64,000 nt of DNA from Methylobacterium sp. PvR107 (GTDB taxonomy: Bacteria > Pseudomonadota > Alphaproteobacteria > Rhizobiales > Beijerinckiaceae): assembly GCF_017833295.1 (NCBI RefSeq), contig NZ_JAFIBW010000001.1, positions 372,001 to 436,000 on the forward strand, given 5' to 3'. Each line of letters starts with the position of its first letter. Positions within the stretch are counted from its first letter, which is position 1. Below are positions 8,538 to 16,807 of this stretch, piece after piece. The position numbers and the translations under genes are program-made. A model generated the notes under the pieces. It was not told the DNA's origin, searched no databases, and saw only the letters and a program-made list of their open reading frames with translations.

Positions 8538-9872
8538 TCAGGCGACCCGGTCGATCGCGCCGCCCAGGATGTCCACGATCTCGGCGATCTGGCCGCGCTC
8601 GATGATCAGCGGCGGCGACAGGGCGATGATGTCCCCGGTCACCCGCGTGAGCAGGCCGCGCTCGAAGCAGTCCACGAACACGTCGTAGGCGCGCTTGCCC
8701 GGCGCGTCCGGGCGCGGCGCCAGCTCGACGCCGGCCACGAGGCCGATGGTGCGAATGTCGATGACGCCCTTGCGCCCGCGCAGGTCGTGGATCGCCGCCG
8801 CCCAGTCGTCGGCGATATCGGCGACGCGGGTGAGGAGCCCCTCCTCCCGGTAGATGTCCAGCGTCGCGAGGCCGGCCGCGCAGGCGATCGGGTGACCGGA
8901 ATAGGTGTAGCCGTGGAACAGCTCGATCCCGTCCGGGCCCTGCATCAGCGCGTCGTGGACCGCGCGGCTCGCGAAGACCGCGCCCATCGGCACCGTGCCG
9001 TTGGTCAGGCCCTTGGCGCTGGTCACGAGGTCGGGGACGACGCCGAAGAAGTCGGTCGCGAACGGCGCGCCGAGACGGCCAAATCCGGAAATGACCTCGT
9101 CGAAGATCAGCAGGATGCCGTGCTTGGTGCAGATCTCGCGCAGGCGCTCGAGGTAGCCCTTCGGCGGGATCAGCACGCCCGTGGAGCCCGCCACCGGCTC
9201 GACGATGCAGGCCGCGATGGTCTCGGCCCCGTGCAGCGCCACGAGCCGCTCCAGATCCTCGGCGAGCTCCGCCCCGTGCTCGGGCTGGCCCTTCACGAAG
9301 GCGTTGCGGGCCGGGTCGTGGGTGTGGCGCAGGTGGTCGGTGCCGTTGAGCTGCGGGAAGACCCGCCGGTTCGACACGATGCCGCCGACCGACAGGCCGC
9401 CGAAGCCGACGCCGTGATAGCCGCGCTCGCGGCCGACGAGCCGGGTGCGGGTCCCCTGCCCGATCGCCCGCTGGTAGGCGAGCGCGATCTTGAGGGCGGT
9501 GTCGACCGATTCCGAGCCGGAATTGGTGAAGAACACCCGGTCGAGGCGCTGATCAGGGCCGCCCGGGGCGATCTCGGCGAGGCGCTCGGCGAATTCGAAC
9601 GCGATCGGGTGGCCCATCTGGAAGGTCGGGGCGAAGTCGAGGGTCGCGAGCTGGCGTTCCACCGCGGCGGCGATGCCCCGCCGCCCGTGGCCGGCGTTGA
9701 CGCACCAGAGGCCCGCGGAGCCGTCGAGGATCTTGCGGCCGTCGTCGGCGGTGTAGTGCATGCCCTCGGCCGACACGAGCAGGCGCGGCGCCGCCTTGAA
9801 CTGGCGGTTGGCCGTGAACGGCATCCAGAAGGCGTCCATCGCGGGCGTATTGCGGAGCGGATGGTCGGTCAT
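8538..9872 (-). CDS. Class III aminotransferase, omega-amino acid (beta-alanine):pyruvate type
   Basis: A 444-residue PLP enzyme. The N-terminal block FWMPFTANRQFKAAPRLL and GLWCVNAGHGR is characteristic of beta-alanine:pyruvate transaminases. The PLP-ring Asp is in LIFDEVISGFGR and the Schiff-base lysine in VTSAKGLTNG. The family moves the amino group of beta-alanine or other omega-amino acids to pyruvate. The chosen ATG (9872) begins MTDHPLRNTPAMDAFW; the longer open frame to 10046 reads through the promoter region. It is divergent from an XRE-cupin regulator across a 166-bp intergenic region with a palindrome, suggesting control by that regulator. The exact amine substrate is not determined by sequence. 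Confidence 0.87.
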   Translation of the reverse strand: MTDHPLRNTPAMDAFWMPFTANRQFKAAPRLLVSAEGMHYTADDGRKILDGSAGLWCVNAGHGRRGIAAAVERQLATLDFAPTFQMGHPIAFEFAERLAEIAPGGPDQRLDRVFFTNSGSESVDTALKIALAYQRAIGQGTRTRLVGRERGYHGVGFGGLSVGGIVSNRRVFPQLNGTDHLRHTHDPARNAFVKGQPEHGAELAEDLERLVALHGAETIAACIVEPVAGSTGVLIPPKGYLERLREICTKHGILLIFDEVISGFGRLGAPFATDFFGVVPDLVTSAKGLTNGTVPMGAVFASRAVHDALMQGPDGIELFHGYTYSGHPIACAAGLATLDIYREEGLLTRVADIADDWAAAIHDLRGRKGVIDIRTIGLVAGVELAPRPDAPGKRAYDVFVDCFERGLLTRVTGDIIALSPPLIIERGQIAEIVDILGGAIDRVA

Positions 9873-10000
9873 GGGCGGTTCTCCGGGAGCAGGCGGCGCG
9901 GATCGGGCGGCGGGACCAGGGGACACCTTCGCCGATCGGGCAACAAGTCCTTTTCTGGTCGCCGCCAACCCCTTGCATGACCGGGGCCACGGATGGCACC

Positions 10001-10017
10001 GTTGCGGGATCCGCAAC
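10001..10017. promoter_or_regulatory. Candidate operator for XRE-cupin regulator
   Basis: Perfect inverted repeat GTTGCGG-GAT-CCGCAAC, 21 bp before the regulator ATG and 128 bp before the aminotransferase start. It sits in the divergent promoter region where an autoregulating XRE dimer would be expected to bind. Function is inferred. Confidence 0.5.
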
Positions 10018-10038
10018 ACCTGAAACGGGGCCCGCCGG

Positions 10039-10599
10039 ATGAGCATCGATGTCGGCGCGCGCCTGCGCTTCGTGCGCGCCCGTCACGGCCTGTCGCAGCG
10101 GACGCTGGCCAAGCGGGCCGGCGTGACCAATTCCGCGATCTCGCTGATCGAGGCGAACCGCGTGAACCCGTCGGTGGGCGCTCTCAAGCGGATCCTCGAC
10201 GGGGTGCCGATCGGCATGGCCGCGTTCTTCGCCCTGGAGCCGGAGCCGGAGCGCAAGGCGTTCTTCGCCGCCGAGGACCTCACCGAGATCGGCCGACGGG
10301 CTGCCAAGGGGGCGATCTCGTATCGGCAGGTCGGCGACAGCCTGTTCGGGCGCAAGCTCCAGATCCTCAAGGAGCGCTACGAGCCGGGCGCCGATACCGG
10401 CCGGGTGCCGCTCTCCCACGAGGGCGAGGAGGGCGGCATCGTGCTCTCCGGCCGCCTGGAGGTGACGGTGGATTCCGAGCGCCGGATCCTCGGCCCCGGC
10501 GACGCCTACAGCTTCGACAGCCGCCGCCCGCACCGGTTCCGCTGCGTCGGGCCCAACCCCTGCGAGGTGGTCAGCGCCTGCACGCCGCCGAGTTTTTGA
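10039..10599 (+). CDS. XRE-family transcriptional regulator with C-terminal cupin domain
   Basis: A 186-residue regulator. An N-terminal helix-turn-helix (about residues 6-62; GLSQRTLAKRAGVTNSAISL) is followed by a cupin sensor domain (about residues 105-180; LSHEGEEGGIVLSGRLEVTV and FDSRRPHRFRCVG). The PuuR-like architecture commonly controls polyamine or amino acid catabolism genes. It is divergent from the omega-aminotransferase, which it probably regulates, and 13 bp upstream of an alpha/beta hydrolase gene. A perfect palindrome lies just upstream of its start codon. Confidence 0.88.
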   Translation: MSIDVGARLRFVRARHGLSQRTLAKRAGVTNSAISLIEANRVNPSVGALKRILDGVPIGMAAFFALEPEPERKAFFAAEDLTEIGRRAAKGAISYRQVGDSLFGRKLQILKERYEPGADTGRVPLSHEGEEGGIVLSGRLEVTVDSERRILGPGDAYSFDSRRPHRFRCVGPNPCEVVSACTPPSF

Positions 10600-10612
10600 T
10601 CGCGCCGATCCC

Positions 10613-11248
10613 ATGCCGAGCGACAGCGTCGTCCTTCTGCACGGTCTCGGGCGCACCGCCGCCTCGTTCGCGCGGATGCGGTCGGCCCTGACGGCGGAGG
10701 GCTACCGGGTGTTCGCGCTCAATTATCCCTCGACCCGCCACGACCTCCCTACCCTGACGCTGACGCTCCGTCCGCAGGTCGCCGCGATCGCCGGCGCGAC
10801 GGCGGGCGCGCTGCATGTCGTCGGGCACTCGATGGGCGGTCTCCTCGCGCGGAGCCTGATCGCGGATGCGCGACCGGACAGGCTCGGTCGCCTCGTCATG
10901 CTCGGGCCGCCCAACCGCGGCAGCGAGATCGCGGACCGGCTGCGGCATGTCGCACTCTATCGCCGCCTCCTCGGGCCGGCCGCGCTGTCGCTCGGGACCG
11001 CGTCGGTGCCGGTCTGGCCCGATCCCGATTATCCGGTCGGCGTCATCGCCGGCACGCGCAGCATCGATCCGGTCGGCTGGCTGATGCTGCCCCGGCCGAA
11101 CGACGGGCGGGTGAGCGTCGCCCGGACCCGGATCCCGGGCCTGCAGGGGCATCTGGTGCTGCCGGTCAGCCACGCCCTGATGATGAACCATCCCGTCGTC
11201 ATCGCGCAGACGGCGCGGTTCCTTGCGACGGGGGGCTTCGCCGCGTAA
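10613..11248 (+). CDS. Alpha/beta hydrolase (lipase/esterase-like)
   Basis: A 211-residue hydrolase with the oxyanion region VLLHGLGRTAASF and the nucleophile elbow GHSMGG (catalytic Ser near residue 69). A catalytic His is probably in PVSHALMMNHP. The shape resembles lipase class 2 or PGAP1-like small acyl hydrolases found in many proteobacteria. No signal peptide, so cytoplasmic. It is 13 bp downstream of the XRE-cupin gene and probably cotranscribed. Substrate unknown. Confidence 0.85.
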   Translation: MPSDSVVLLHGLGRTAASFARMRSALTAEGYRVFALNYPSTRHDLPTLTLTLRPQVAAIAGATAGALHVVGHSMGGLLARSLIADARPDRLGRLVMLGPPNRGSEIADRLRHVALYRRLLGPAALSLGTASVPVWPDPDYPVGVIAGTRSIDPVGWLMLPRPNDGRVSVARTRIPGLQGHLVLPVSHALMMNHPVVIAQTARFLATGGFAA

Positions 11249-11283
11249 CCGTGAATTCAAAATACCGATAAGCGCGAGGATCG

Positions 11284-12603
11284 ATGGCCGTCACCACCGC
11301 CGCCCCGGCCGCCGGGACCGGACAGAACCAGTCGGCGCGCGCGGCGCTGGCGGCCTTCGTGGGCACCACGATCGAGTGGTACGACTTCTTCATCTACGGC
11401 ACCGCGGCGGCCCTGGTGTTCGGGCCGCTCTTCTTCACGGCGGAATCGCCCTATATCGCCACGCTCTCGGCTTTCGGGACCTTCGCGGTGGGTTTCCTGG
11501 CCCGGCCGCTGGGCGGCCTGATCTTCGGGCATCTCGGCGATCGGTTCGGGCGCAAGCGCGCCCTGGTGGCGACGCTCGTGATGATGGGCATCGCCACCTC
11601 GTGCATCGGGCTTCTGCCGACCTACGCCTCGGTCGGCCTGTGGGCGCCGGTCCTGCTGGTGGTCCTGCGGCTGATCCAGGGGCTCGCGGTCGGCGGCGAG
11701 TGGGGCGGCGCCGTGCTGATGGCCGCCGAGCACGCGCCGGCCGGGCGCAACACCTTCTTCGCCTCCTTCGCGCAGCTCGGCAGCCCCGCCGGGCAGATCC
11801 TGTCGCTGCTAGCCTTCCGGCTCGCCGGCCTCCTCGACAAGGAGAGCTTCCTGGCCTGGGGCTGGCGGGTGCCGTTCCTGGTCAGCATCCTGCTGCTCGG
11901 CGTCGGGCTCGCGATCCGCCTCGGCGTCGCGGAATCGCCGGCCTTCGAGAAGGCCCGGGCCGCCGGCGGGCCGCCGCCGGCGCCGGTGCGCGAGGTGCTG
12001 ACGACCTGCCTGAAGCCGGTGCTGCTGGCCGCGGGGGCCAACACCTTCGCGATCGCCTCGGTCTACCTGTTCAACACCTTCATGATCGCGTTCACCACGC
12101 AGTATCTCGGCATCGCGCGGGCGACGATCCTCGACGCCCTGCTGATCGCCGCCGTGGTCCAGCTGGTGATGACCCCGGTGGGTGCCCGGATCGCGGAGGT
12201 GATCCGCAACGAGCGGCTGTTCCTCCAGGGGACGCTGGTCTGGGCGATGCTGGCCCCCTACCCGCTGTTCTGGCTGGTCGAGACCCAGTCGGTGCCCCTG
12301 ATCGTGCTGGGTCTCGCCCTCAACGTGGTTGGCAGCGCGACCTTCTACGCGGTGATCGCCGGCTACCTCGCGGGCGCCTTCCCGACGCGGATCCGCTACA
12401 CGGCGATCTCCATCGCCTACCAGTTCTGCGGGGCGTTGGCCGGCGGCCTGACGCCGATCGTCGGCACCGTGCTGGCCGAGCGCTTCCAGGGCCATTGGTG
12501 GCCGATCGCGGTGTTCGGCACGGCGCTGGCCGGCGTATCGTTCCTGTGCGTCACGGCGATCGGCGGCTACCGGGCGCAGCAGCGCGGCTTCCTGGACGGG
12601 TGA
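11284..12603 (+). CDS. MFS transporter, metabolite:H+ symporter (MHS) family
   Basis: A 439-residue membrane carrier with about 12 transmembrane helices. The family signature GTTIEWYDFFIYGTAAALVF opens the first helix. The loop 2-3 motif GHLGDRFGRKRALV and RLIQGLAVGGEWGGAVLMAAEHA match MHS carriers such as ShiA and ProP relatives, which import organic acids or similar solutes with protons. The ATG at 11284 is preceded by GCGAGGAT. It lies 35 bp after the hydrolase. Substrate cannot be told from sequence. Confidence 0.87.
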   Translation: MAVTTAAPAAGTGQNQSARAALAAFVGTTIEWYDFFIYGTAAALVFGPLFFTAESPYIATLSAFGTFAVGFLARPLGGLIFGHLGDRFGRKRALVATLVMMGIATSCIGLLPTYASVGLWAPVLLVVLRLIQGLAVGGEWGGAVLMAAEHAPAGRNTFFASFAQLGSPAGQILSLLAFRLAGLLDKESFLAWGWRVPFLVSILLLGVGLAIRLGVAESPAFEKARAAGGPPPAPVREVLTTCLKPVLLAAGANTFAIASVYLFNTFMIAFTTQYLGIARATILDALLIAAVVQLVMTPVGARIAEVIRNERLFLQGTLVWAMLAPYPLFWLVETQSVPLIVLGLALNVVGSATFYAVIAGYLAGAFPTRIRYTAISIAYQFCGALAGGLTPIVGTVLAERFQGHWWPIAVFGTALAGVSFLCVTAIGGYRAQQRGFLDG

Positions 12604-12672
12604 GCGCAAGCCGATCAAAGGCGCCGGATCCGGGTAACGCCGGATTCACACCGGCGGCCTAGGATCGGCGCC

Positions 12673-12870
12673 ATGGATTCGATCGCCGCAGCCGCCGTCC
12701 AGATGCTGGGTTCGTCCCAGAGCCAGCAGATCGGCATCGCCGTCGCCAGGCAGCAGCTCTCGGCCGACAAGGCGGTCGCCGGGCTCGTGGCGGACGGCGC
12801 CGCCCAGGCGGCGAGTGCCGGCCCGCCCGCGCCTCCCGGACAGGGGCTGAGCGTCGACCTACGGGTCTGA
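12673..12870 (+). CDS. YjfB-like putative motility protein
   Basis: A 65-residue protein resembling the YjfB 'putative motility protein' family: N-terminal MDSIAAAAVQMLGSSQSQQ then IGIAVARQQL, followed by a short Ala-rich tail. Homologous small proteins occur widely, but their role is not established and no flagellar genes lie nearby. The start is close after an AGGATCGG sequence. It is convergent with the amidohydrolase gene. Confidence 0.6.
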   Translation: MDSIAAAAVQMLGSSQSQQIGIAVARQQLSADKAVAGLVADGAAQAASAGPPAPPGQGLSVDLRV

Positions 12871-12893
12871 CGGGGGCGCCGTGCGCGCCCGTC
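12869..12893. terminator. Hairpin between convergent genes
   Basis: An 11-bp stem with one mismatch, GACGGGGGCGC / GCGCGCCCGTC around a CGT loop, fills the 24-bp gap between the YjfB-like gene and the convergent amidohydrolase. Likely bidirectional terminator. Confidence 0.5.
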
Positions 12894-12894
12894 C

Positions 12895-13764
12895 CTACCC
12901 GAAGCCGTAGAGCCGCCGCGGGTTGTCGACGAACGCCATCCGGCGCCTGTCCGCGTCCGGTACCCAGTCGGCCATCAGGTCGAGGAGCTCCCGCGTCCGC
13001 GGCGGACCGTCCCAGGCGGCCACGTGCGGCCAGTCCGAGCCCCAGAGGCAGCGCTCCGGCGCGGCGTCGTTGAGCGCCCGGGCGAAGGGGATCGTGTCCG
13101 CGTAGGGCGGGCCGGTCACGGAATCCCGGAAGGCGCCCGAAAGCTTCACCCAGTTGCCGTCGGCGACGAGGCCGAGCAGCGCCCGGAAGCCCGGATGATC
13201 CACGCCCGCCGACGTCGGCATGTGGCCCATATGGTCGAAGACCAGCGGCACGGGCAGCCGCGACAGGCGGCCGGCGATCGGCGGCAGCTCTCGGGCGTCG
13301 AGCAGGAACTGGAGGTGCCAGCCCATCTCGCGGGCGAGCGCCCCGTAGGATTCGACCGCGTCGAGCCCGACCCCACCGCCGAACAGGACGTTGAGGCGCA
13401 GGCCGACCACGCCGGCCTCCTTCAGCGCGGCGAGTTCCGCGTCGGGCAGGCCGAGCGGGATCACCGCGATGCCGCGCAGGCGCTGCCGGTTGGCGCGCAG
13501 CGTCTCGACCATCAGCCGGTTGTCGGTGCCGTGCACGCTGACCTGGACCAGCACGCCGTTGGCCATGCCGGTCCCGTCGAGCATCGCGAGATACCGATCG
13601 GCCGGCGCCGCCGGGGGCGTGTAGCTGCGGTCCGCCACCAGCGGAAAGTCCGGCGGCAGGCCGATGACGTGGGCGTGCGTGTCGACCGCACCCTCCGGAA
13701 TGGCGTAGCGGGTCGGGCCCTCCGGATGCGGGTCCGGGGCGGGGCAGTCTCGGATCTCGGGCAT
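12895..13764 (-). CDS. TIM-barrel amidohydrolase (2-pyrone-4,6-dicarboxylate lactonase-like)
   Basis: A 289-residue hydrolase of the COG3618 amidohydrolase group. The metal-site motif DTHAHVIG is near residue 29, substrate loop SYTPPAAPADRYLAMLD follows, and the C-terminal LWGSDWPHVAAW carries the conserved catalytic Asp. Relatives include LigI, which opens 2-pyrone-4,6-dicarboxylate in lignin-derived aromatic breakdown, and other lactonases. The gene lies 2 bp after the stop of an AAHS-type MFS carrier, so the pair probably imports and hydrolyses an aromatic-derived or sugar lactone. The exact substrate is inferred only by family. Confidence 0.8.
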   Translation of the reverse strand: MPEIRDCPAPDPHPEGPTRYAIPEGAVDTHAHVIGLPPDFPLVADRSYTPPAAPADRYLAMLDGTGMANGVLVQVSVHGTDNRLMVETLRANRQRLRGIAVIPLGLPDAELAALKEAGVVGLRLNVLFGGGVGLDAVESYGALAREMGWHLQFLLDARELPPIAGRLSRLPVPLVFDHMGHMPTSAGVDHPGFRALLGLVADGNWVKLSGAFRDSVTGPPYADTIPFARALNDAAPERCLWGSDWPHVAAWDGPPRTRELLDLMADWVPDADRRRMAFVDNPRRLYGFG

Positions 13765-13766
13765 GA

Positions 13767-15071
13767 TCAGGAATCCGCGTGCAGGACCTTGCCGCGCGTC
13801 TCGGGCAGCGCGAAGGCCGCCAGGAAGAAGATCCCGTAGGCGATGGCCGCGAAGATCGCGATGGCTGAGGCGAGACCGGCGCGCTCCGCGAGGTAGCCGA
13901 CCAGCGCCGGGAACAGCGCGCCGATCCCGCGGCCGAAATTGTAGCAGAACCCCTGCCCCGAGCCGCGCAGGCGCGTCGGGTACAGTTCGGTCAGGAAGGC
14001 GCCCATGCCGGAGAAGTAGCCGGAGGCGAAGAAGCCCAGCGGGAAGCCCAGCACCCAGAGCACGCCGTTCGACAGCGGGATCTGCGTGTAAGCGACGATT
14101 ACCGCGATGGCGCCCAGCGAGAAGATCAGGAAGAGCGGCCGCCGCCCGAGCCGGTCGGCGAGCCACGCGCCCACAAGGTAGCCGGTGAACGAGCCGACGA
14201 TCAGGGCCGCGAGGTAGCCGGTGGAGGACACGATCGACAGGTGGCGCTCGGTGGTCAGGAAGCGCGGCACCCAGGTGGTGATCGCGTAGTAGCCGCCCTG
14301 GCAGCCCGCCGCCGCCAGGGAGGCGAGCAGTGTCGTCTTGAGGATCGGGCCAGAGAAGATCTCCCAGATCTGCGGCCGGTCGCCCGTGGCGGCGGCCCGG
14401 GCGCGGGATTCGGCGGCGACCTCCGGCTCCTTCACGTAGCGGCGCAGGTAGAAGACCAGCAGCGCCGGCAGAGCGCCCACCGCGAACATCCAGCGCCACG
14501 CGGTCTCGGGCGGCAGGATCGAGAACAGCACCGCCTGCGACAGGACCGCGAGGCCCCAGCCGATCGCCCAGCCGGACTGGACGGAGCCGACCGCGCGGCC
14601 GCGATACTCGGCCCGGATCGTCTCGCCGATCAGCACGGCGCCAGCCGCCCACTCGCCGCCGAAGCCGAGGCCCAGGATCGCCCGGGCGACGAGAAGCTGC
14701 TCGAAATTCTGCACGAAGGCGCAGAGCAGCGAGAACAGGGAGAACCAGAGGATCGTGATCTGCAGGGTGAGCACCCGGCCGATCCGGTCGGCGATGAAGC
14801 CCGCGAGCCAGCCGCCAACTGCCGAGGCCAGCAGCGTCACTGTGGCGGCGAGCCCGGCCGTGCCGGAATCGACGTGCCACAGGGCCATGATCGTCCCGAT
14901 CACCAGCGGGTAGATCATGAAGTCCATGCCGTCGAGGCACCATCCGGCGGCGCACGCCCAGAACGTGTGCCGCTCCGGCGGCGTCATCGATCGGTAGAAG
15001 GCGGTGAGGCTGGCGTCGCGGATCTCGACCGCGTCCACGCCGGTGCTCCCCTGCCCGGTTGCTGTGCTCAT
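13767..15071 (-). CDS. MFS transporter, aromatic acid/sialate:H+ symporter type
   Basis: A 434-residue carrier with 12 predicted helices. Helix 1 contains the acid-symporter signature GWCLDGMDFMIYPLVIG, and GFIADRIGRVLTLQ is the loop 2-3 motif. LGLGFGGEWAAGAVLIGE and a long central loop (about residues 215-245, RRYVKEPEVAAESRARAA) match AAHS/NanT-like carriers. It is the first gene of a two-gene unit with the amidohydrolase. The GATAC-CA-GTATC palindrome just upstream could be its operator. Likely substrate: an aromatic or organic acid. Confidence 0.85.
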   Translation of the reverse strand: MSTATGQGSTGVDAVEIRDASLTAFYRSMTPPERHTFWACAAGWCLDGMDFMIYPLVIGTIMALWHVDSGTAGLAATVTLLASAVGGWLAGFIADRIGRVLTLQITILWFSLFSLLCAFVQNFEQLLVARAILGLGFGGEWAAGAVLIGETIRAEYRGRAVGSVQSGWAIGWGLAVLSQAVLFSILPPETAWRWMFAVGALPALLVFYLRRYVKEPEVAAESRARAAATGDRPQIWEIFSGPILKTTLLASLAAAGCQGGYYAITTWVPRFLTTERHLSIVSSTGYLAALIVGSFTGYLVGAWLADRLGRRPLFLIFSLGAIAVIVAYTQIPLSNGVLWVLGFPLGFFASGYFSGMGAFLTELYPTRLRGSGQGFCYNFGRGIGALFPALVGYLAERAGLASAIAIFAAIAYGIFFLAAFALPETRGKVLHADS

Positions 15072-15089
15072 CGCCGCCTCCCGCCGTCC

Positions 15090-15101
15090 GATACCAGTAT
15101 C
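15090..15101. promoter_or_regulatory. Short palindrome upstream of MFS/amidohydrolase operon
   Basis: GATAC-CA-GTATC lies 18 bp before the MFS start on the minus strand, in an otherwise GC-rich leader. Possible operator; weak evidence. Confidence 0.3.
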
Positions 15102-15150
15102 AGCGTCCTAGGCTGAGCTGTCCAACGTCGGAGAGGTCCACGCAAGGAAA

Positions 15151-15170
15151 AGGCCGCCCACAGGCGGCCT
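15151..15170 (-). terminator. Terminator of the glycine-rich protein gene
   Basis: AGGCCGCC-CACA-GGCGGCCT forms a perfect 8-bp stem, followed on the minus strand by TTTTCCTT. It lies 31 bp after the stop of the gene ending at 15201. Good intrinsic terminator shape. Confidence 0.65.
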
Positions 15171-15200
15171 CTCCCCGTCTTTTCGCTTCCCGGTCAACGC

Positions 15201-15677
15201 TCAGTAGCAGCGCTCGACCAAGACCCGGCGGTAGCCGTAGGGAGTCCAGCGCACCCGCGGGACCGTGTAGCAGCCGCCGCCATAGCCGTAATCGCCGGCG
15301 TAGCCGTAGCCGACCGGAGCGTAGCCACCGTATCCGTAGCCATAGCCCGGGTAGCCGTACCCGCCGTAGAGACCGCCGGCCGCGAGACCCAGGCCGACGC
15401 CGAGGCCCAACCCACCGAGGCCGTAGCCGTAGCCCCGGCCATAACCGAAGCCGCGGCCGTAGCCGAAGCCGCGTCCACCATAGAAGCCGCCCCCGCGGAA
15501 GCCGGCGCCGCGGAAGCCGCCGCCGAAGCCGCCACCCCGGAAACCGCCGAAGCCGCCGCCGTGGAAGCCGCCGCCGTGGAAACCACCACCGCCGAATCCG
15601 CGCGCGTCCGCGCTGGCCGGCGCCAGAACCAGGGCACCCGCTGCGAGCAGGGCCGAGCCGAGCACTGCACCCTTCAT
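15201..15677 (-). CDS. Secreted glycine/tyrosine-rich low-complexity protein
   Basis: A 158-residue protein with a signal peptide (MKGAVLGSALLAAGALVLAP, cleavage near ADA at about residue 25), then tandem GGGFHGG, GGGFRG, GFGYGRG and GYGYG units over about residues 27-135. The C-terminus is a compact segment with two cysteines (GGGCYTVPRVRWTPYGYRRV and ERCY). Such exported Gly-rich proteins are common in Methylobacterium and Bradyrhizobium, but I know no defined role. The open frame extends upstream to 16442, which is antisense to the next gene; the ATG at 15677 is chosen because it starts the signal peptide. Confidence 0.75.
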   Translation of the reverse strand: MKGAVLGSALLAAGALVLAPASADARGFGGGGFHGGGFHGGGFGGFRGGGFGGGFRGAGFRGGGFYGGRGFGYGRGFGYGRGYGYGLGGLGLGVGLGLAAGGLYGGYGYPGYGYGYGGYAPVGYGYAGDYGYGGGCYTVPRVRWTPYGYRRVLVERCY

Positions 15678-15878
15678 CACGTCATCTCCGTGGAAAACCG
15701 CCCTCTGAGGCAAGAAACGTTTCAAGGCCAAAAACGGTCCAGTCATCTCTTGCGGCGCGCCGCCGCTCCTGGCCGCGGCAAGCCCCGGCCCTGCTCCGAG
15801 CTCCAAAATCGCCGCTTTCCGAGGCGAGAGGCCCCGGTAACAGCCCGCTCCAACCCTCCGAGCAATGCGGAACGAGTG

Positions 15879-16631
15879 ATGACGATGCGCCCGGCTCACG
15901 CCTTGTTGATCGCGCTCCTCGCGCTGGCCGCCCCCGCCTGGGCTGCCGAGGCGCCGGCCGGTCCGACCCCCTGCCGGGCCGTCGAGGCGCAGGGCGAGAC
16001 CTTCACGGTCTGTACGGTCGACCTGCGGCGGCAGCGGCTGCGATTGTTCTGGCGCGAACAGGATGGGCGGCCCTACGGCTCGCTCGGCACACTGGCCGAG
16101 ACTCAGGGCGGGCGCCTCAGCTTCGCGATGAATGCCGGCATGTACGACAAGGACCAGGCGCCGGTGGGCCTCTACGTCGAGGACGGGCGCGAGATGAAGC
16201 GGGTCTCGACGGCCGATGGTCCGGGCAACTTCCATCTCAAGCCCAACGGCATCTTCTGGGTGAAAGGTGAGCGCGCGGGCGTGCTCGACACGGCACGCTA
16301 TCTCCGGGCGAAGATCCGCCCGGACTATGCCACGCAGTCCGGGCCGATGCTGGTGATCGACGGCCAGATCCACCCGAAGATCTCGGCCGACGGGCCGAGC
16401 CAGAAGATCCGCAACGGCGTGGGCGTCCCGGAGGACGGACACGTCGCGATCTTCGCCATCTCCGAGCGACCGGTGACCTTCGGGGCCTTCGCGCGGCTGT
16501 TCCGGGACGATCTCGGCTGCCGGAACGCCCTGTTCCTCGACGGCTCGGTGTCGAGCCTCTACGCGCCGAATCTCGGCCGCACCGACATCAGCCGGCCGCT
16601 CGGGCCGTTGGTGGGGGCGCTGCCGCGCTGA
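15879..16631 (+). CDS. Secreted phosphodiester glycosidase-like protein (DUF2233/NAGPA family)
   Basis: A 250-residue exported protein with a signal peptide (residues 1-24, LLALAAPAWAAE) and a NAGPA-type domain. Family hallmarks visible are MNAGMYDKDQAPVGLY, NGIFWV, QSGPMLVIDGQIHP, RNGVGV and NALFLDGSVSSLYAP. Members cleave GlcNAc-1-phosphodiester bonds in animals; bacterial relatives act on cell-surface glycoconjugates, substrate mostly unknown. Start: ATG at 15879 (MTMRPAHALL) opens the signal; an ATG two codons later is equally possible. Monocistronic, convergent with the old yellow enzyme gene. Confidence 0.83.
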   Translation: MTMRPAHALLIALLALAAPAWAAEAPAGPTPCRAVEAQGETFTVCTVDLRRQRLRLFWREQDGRPYGSLGTLAETQGGRLSFAMNAGMYDKDQAPVGLYVEDGREMKRVSTADGPGNFHLKPNGIFWVKGERAGVLDTARYLRAKIRPDYATQSGPMLVIDGQIHPKISADGPSQKIRNGVGVPEDGHVAIFAISERPVTFGAFARLFRDDLGCRNALFLDGSVSSLYAPNLGRTDISRPLGPLVGALPR

Positions 16632-16715
16632 GGACGGTCCAGAGCTTGGGGGACGGCCGGGGAAGACTGCCTCTCGCCCTCGGTCCGCGTCGGGCCGGCT
16701 CGAATGGCGCCATCG

Positions 16716-16758
16716 CCGTCATCCCGGGGCCGCGGAGCGGAACCCGGGACCCAGAGCC
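16716..16758. repeat. Dispersed intergenic palindrome
   Basis: The 176-bp convergent gap 16632-16807 contains the element CCGTCATCCCGGGG ... CGGAACCCGGGACC, an imperfect palindrome with CCCGGG at both ends. The wording resembles the CCCGTCAT start of the repeat at 8437. It may serve as terminator for both flanking genes. Genome-wide copy number is not known from this window. Confidence 0.5.
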
Positions 16759-16807
16759 GACGCGGCGCCAAGCTTCGGCACCCGCAAGGGTTCTGGATTG
16801 CACGCCC

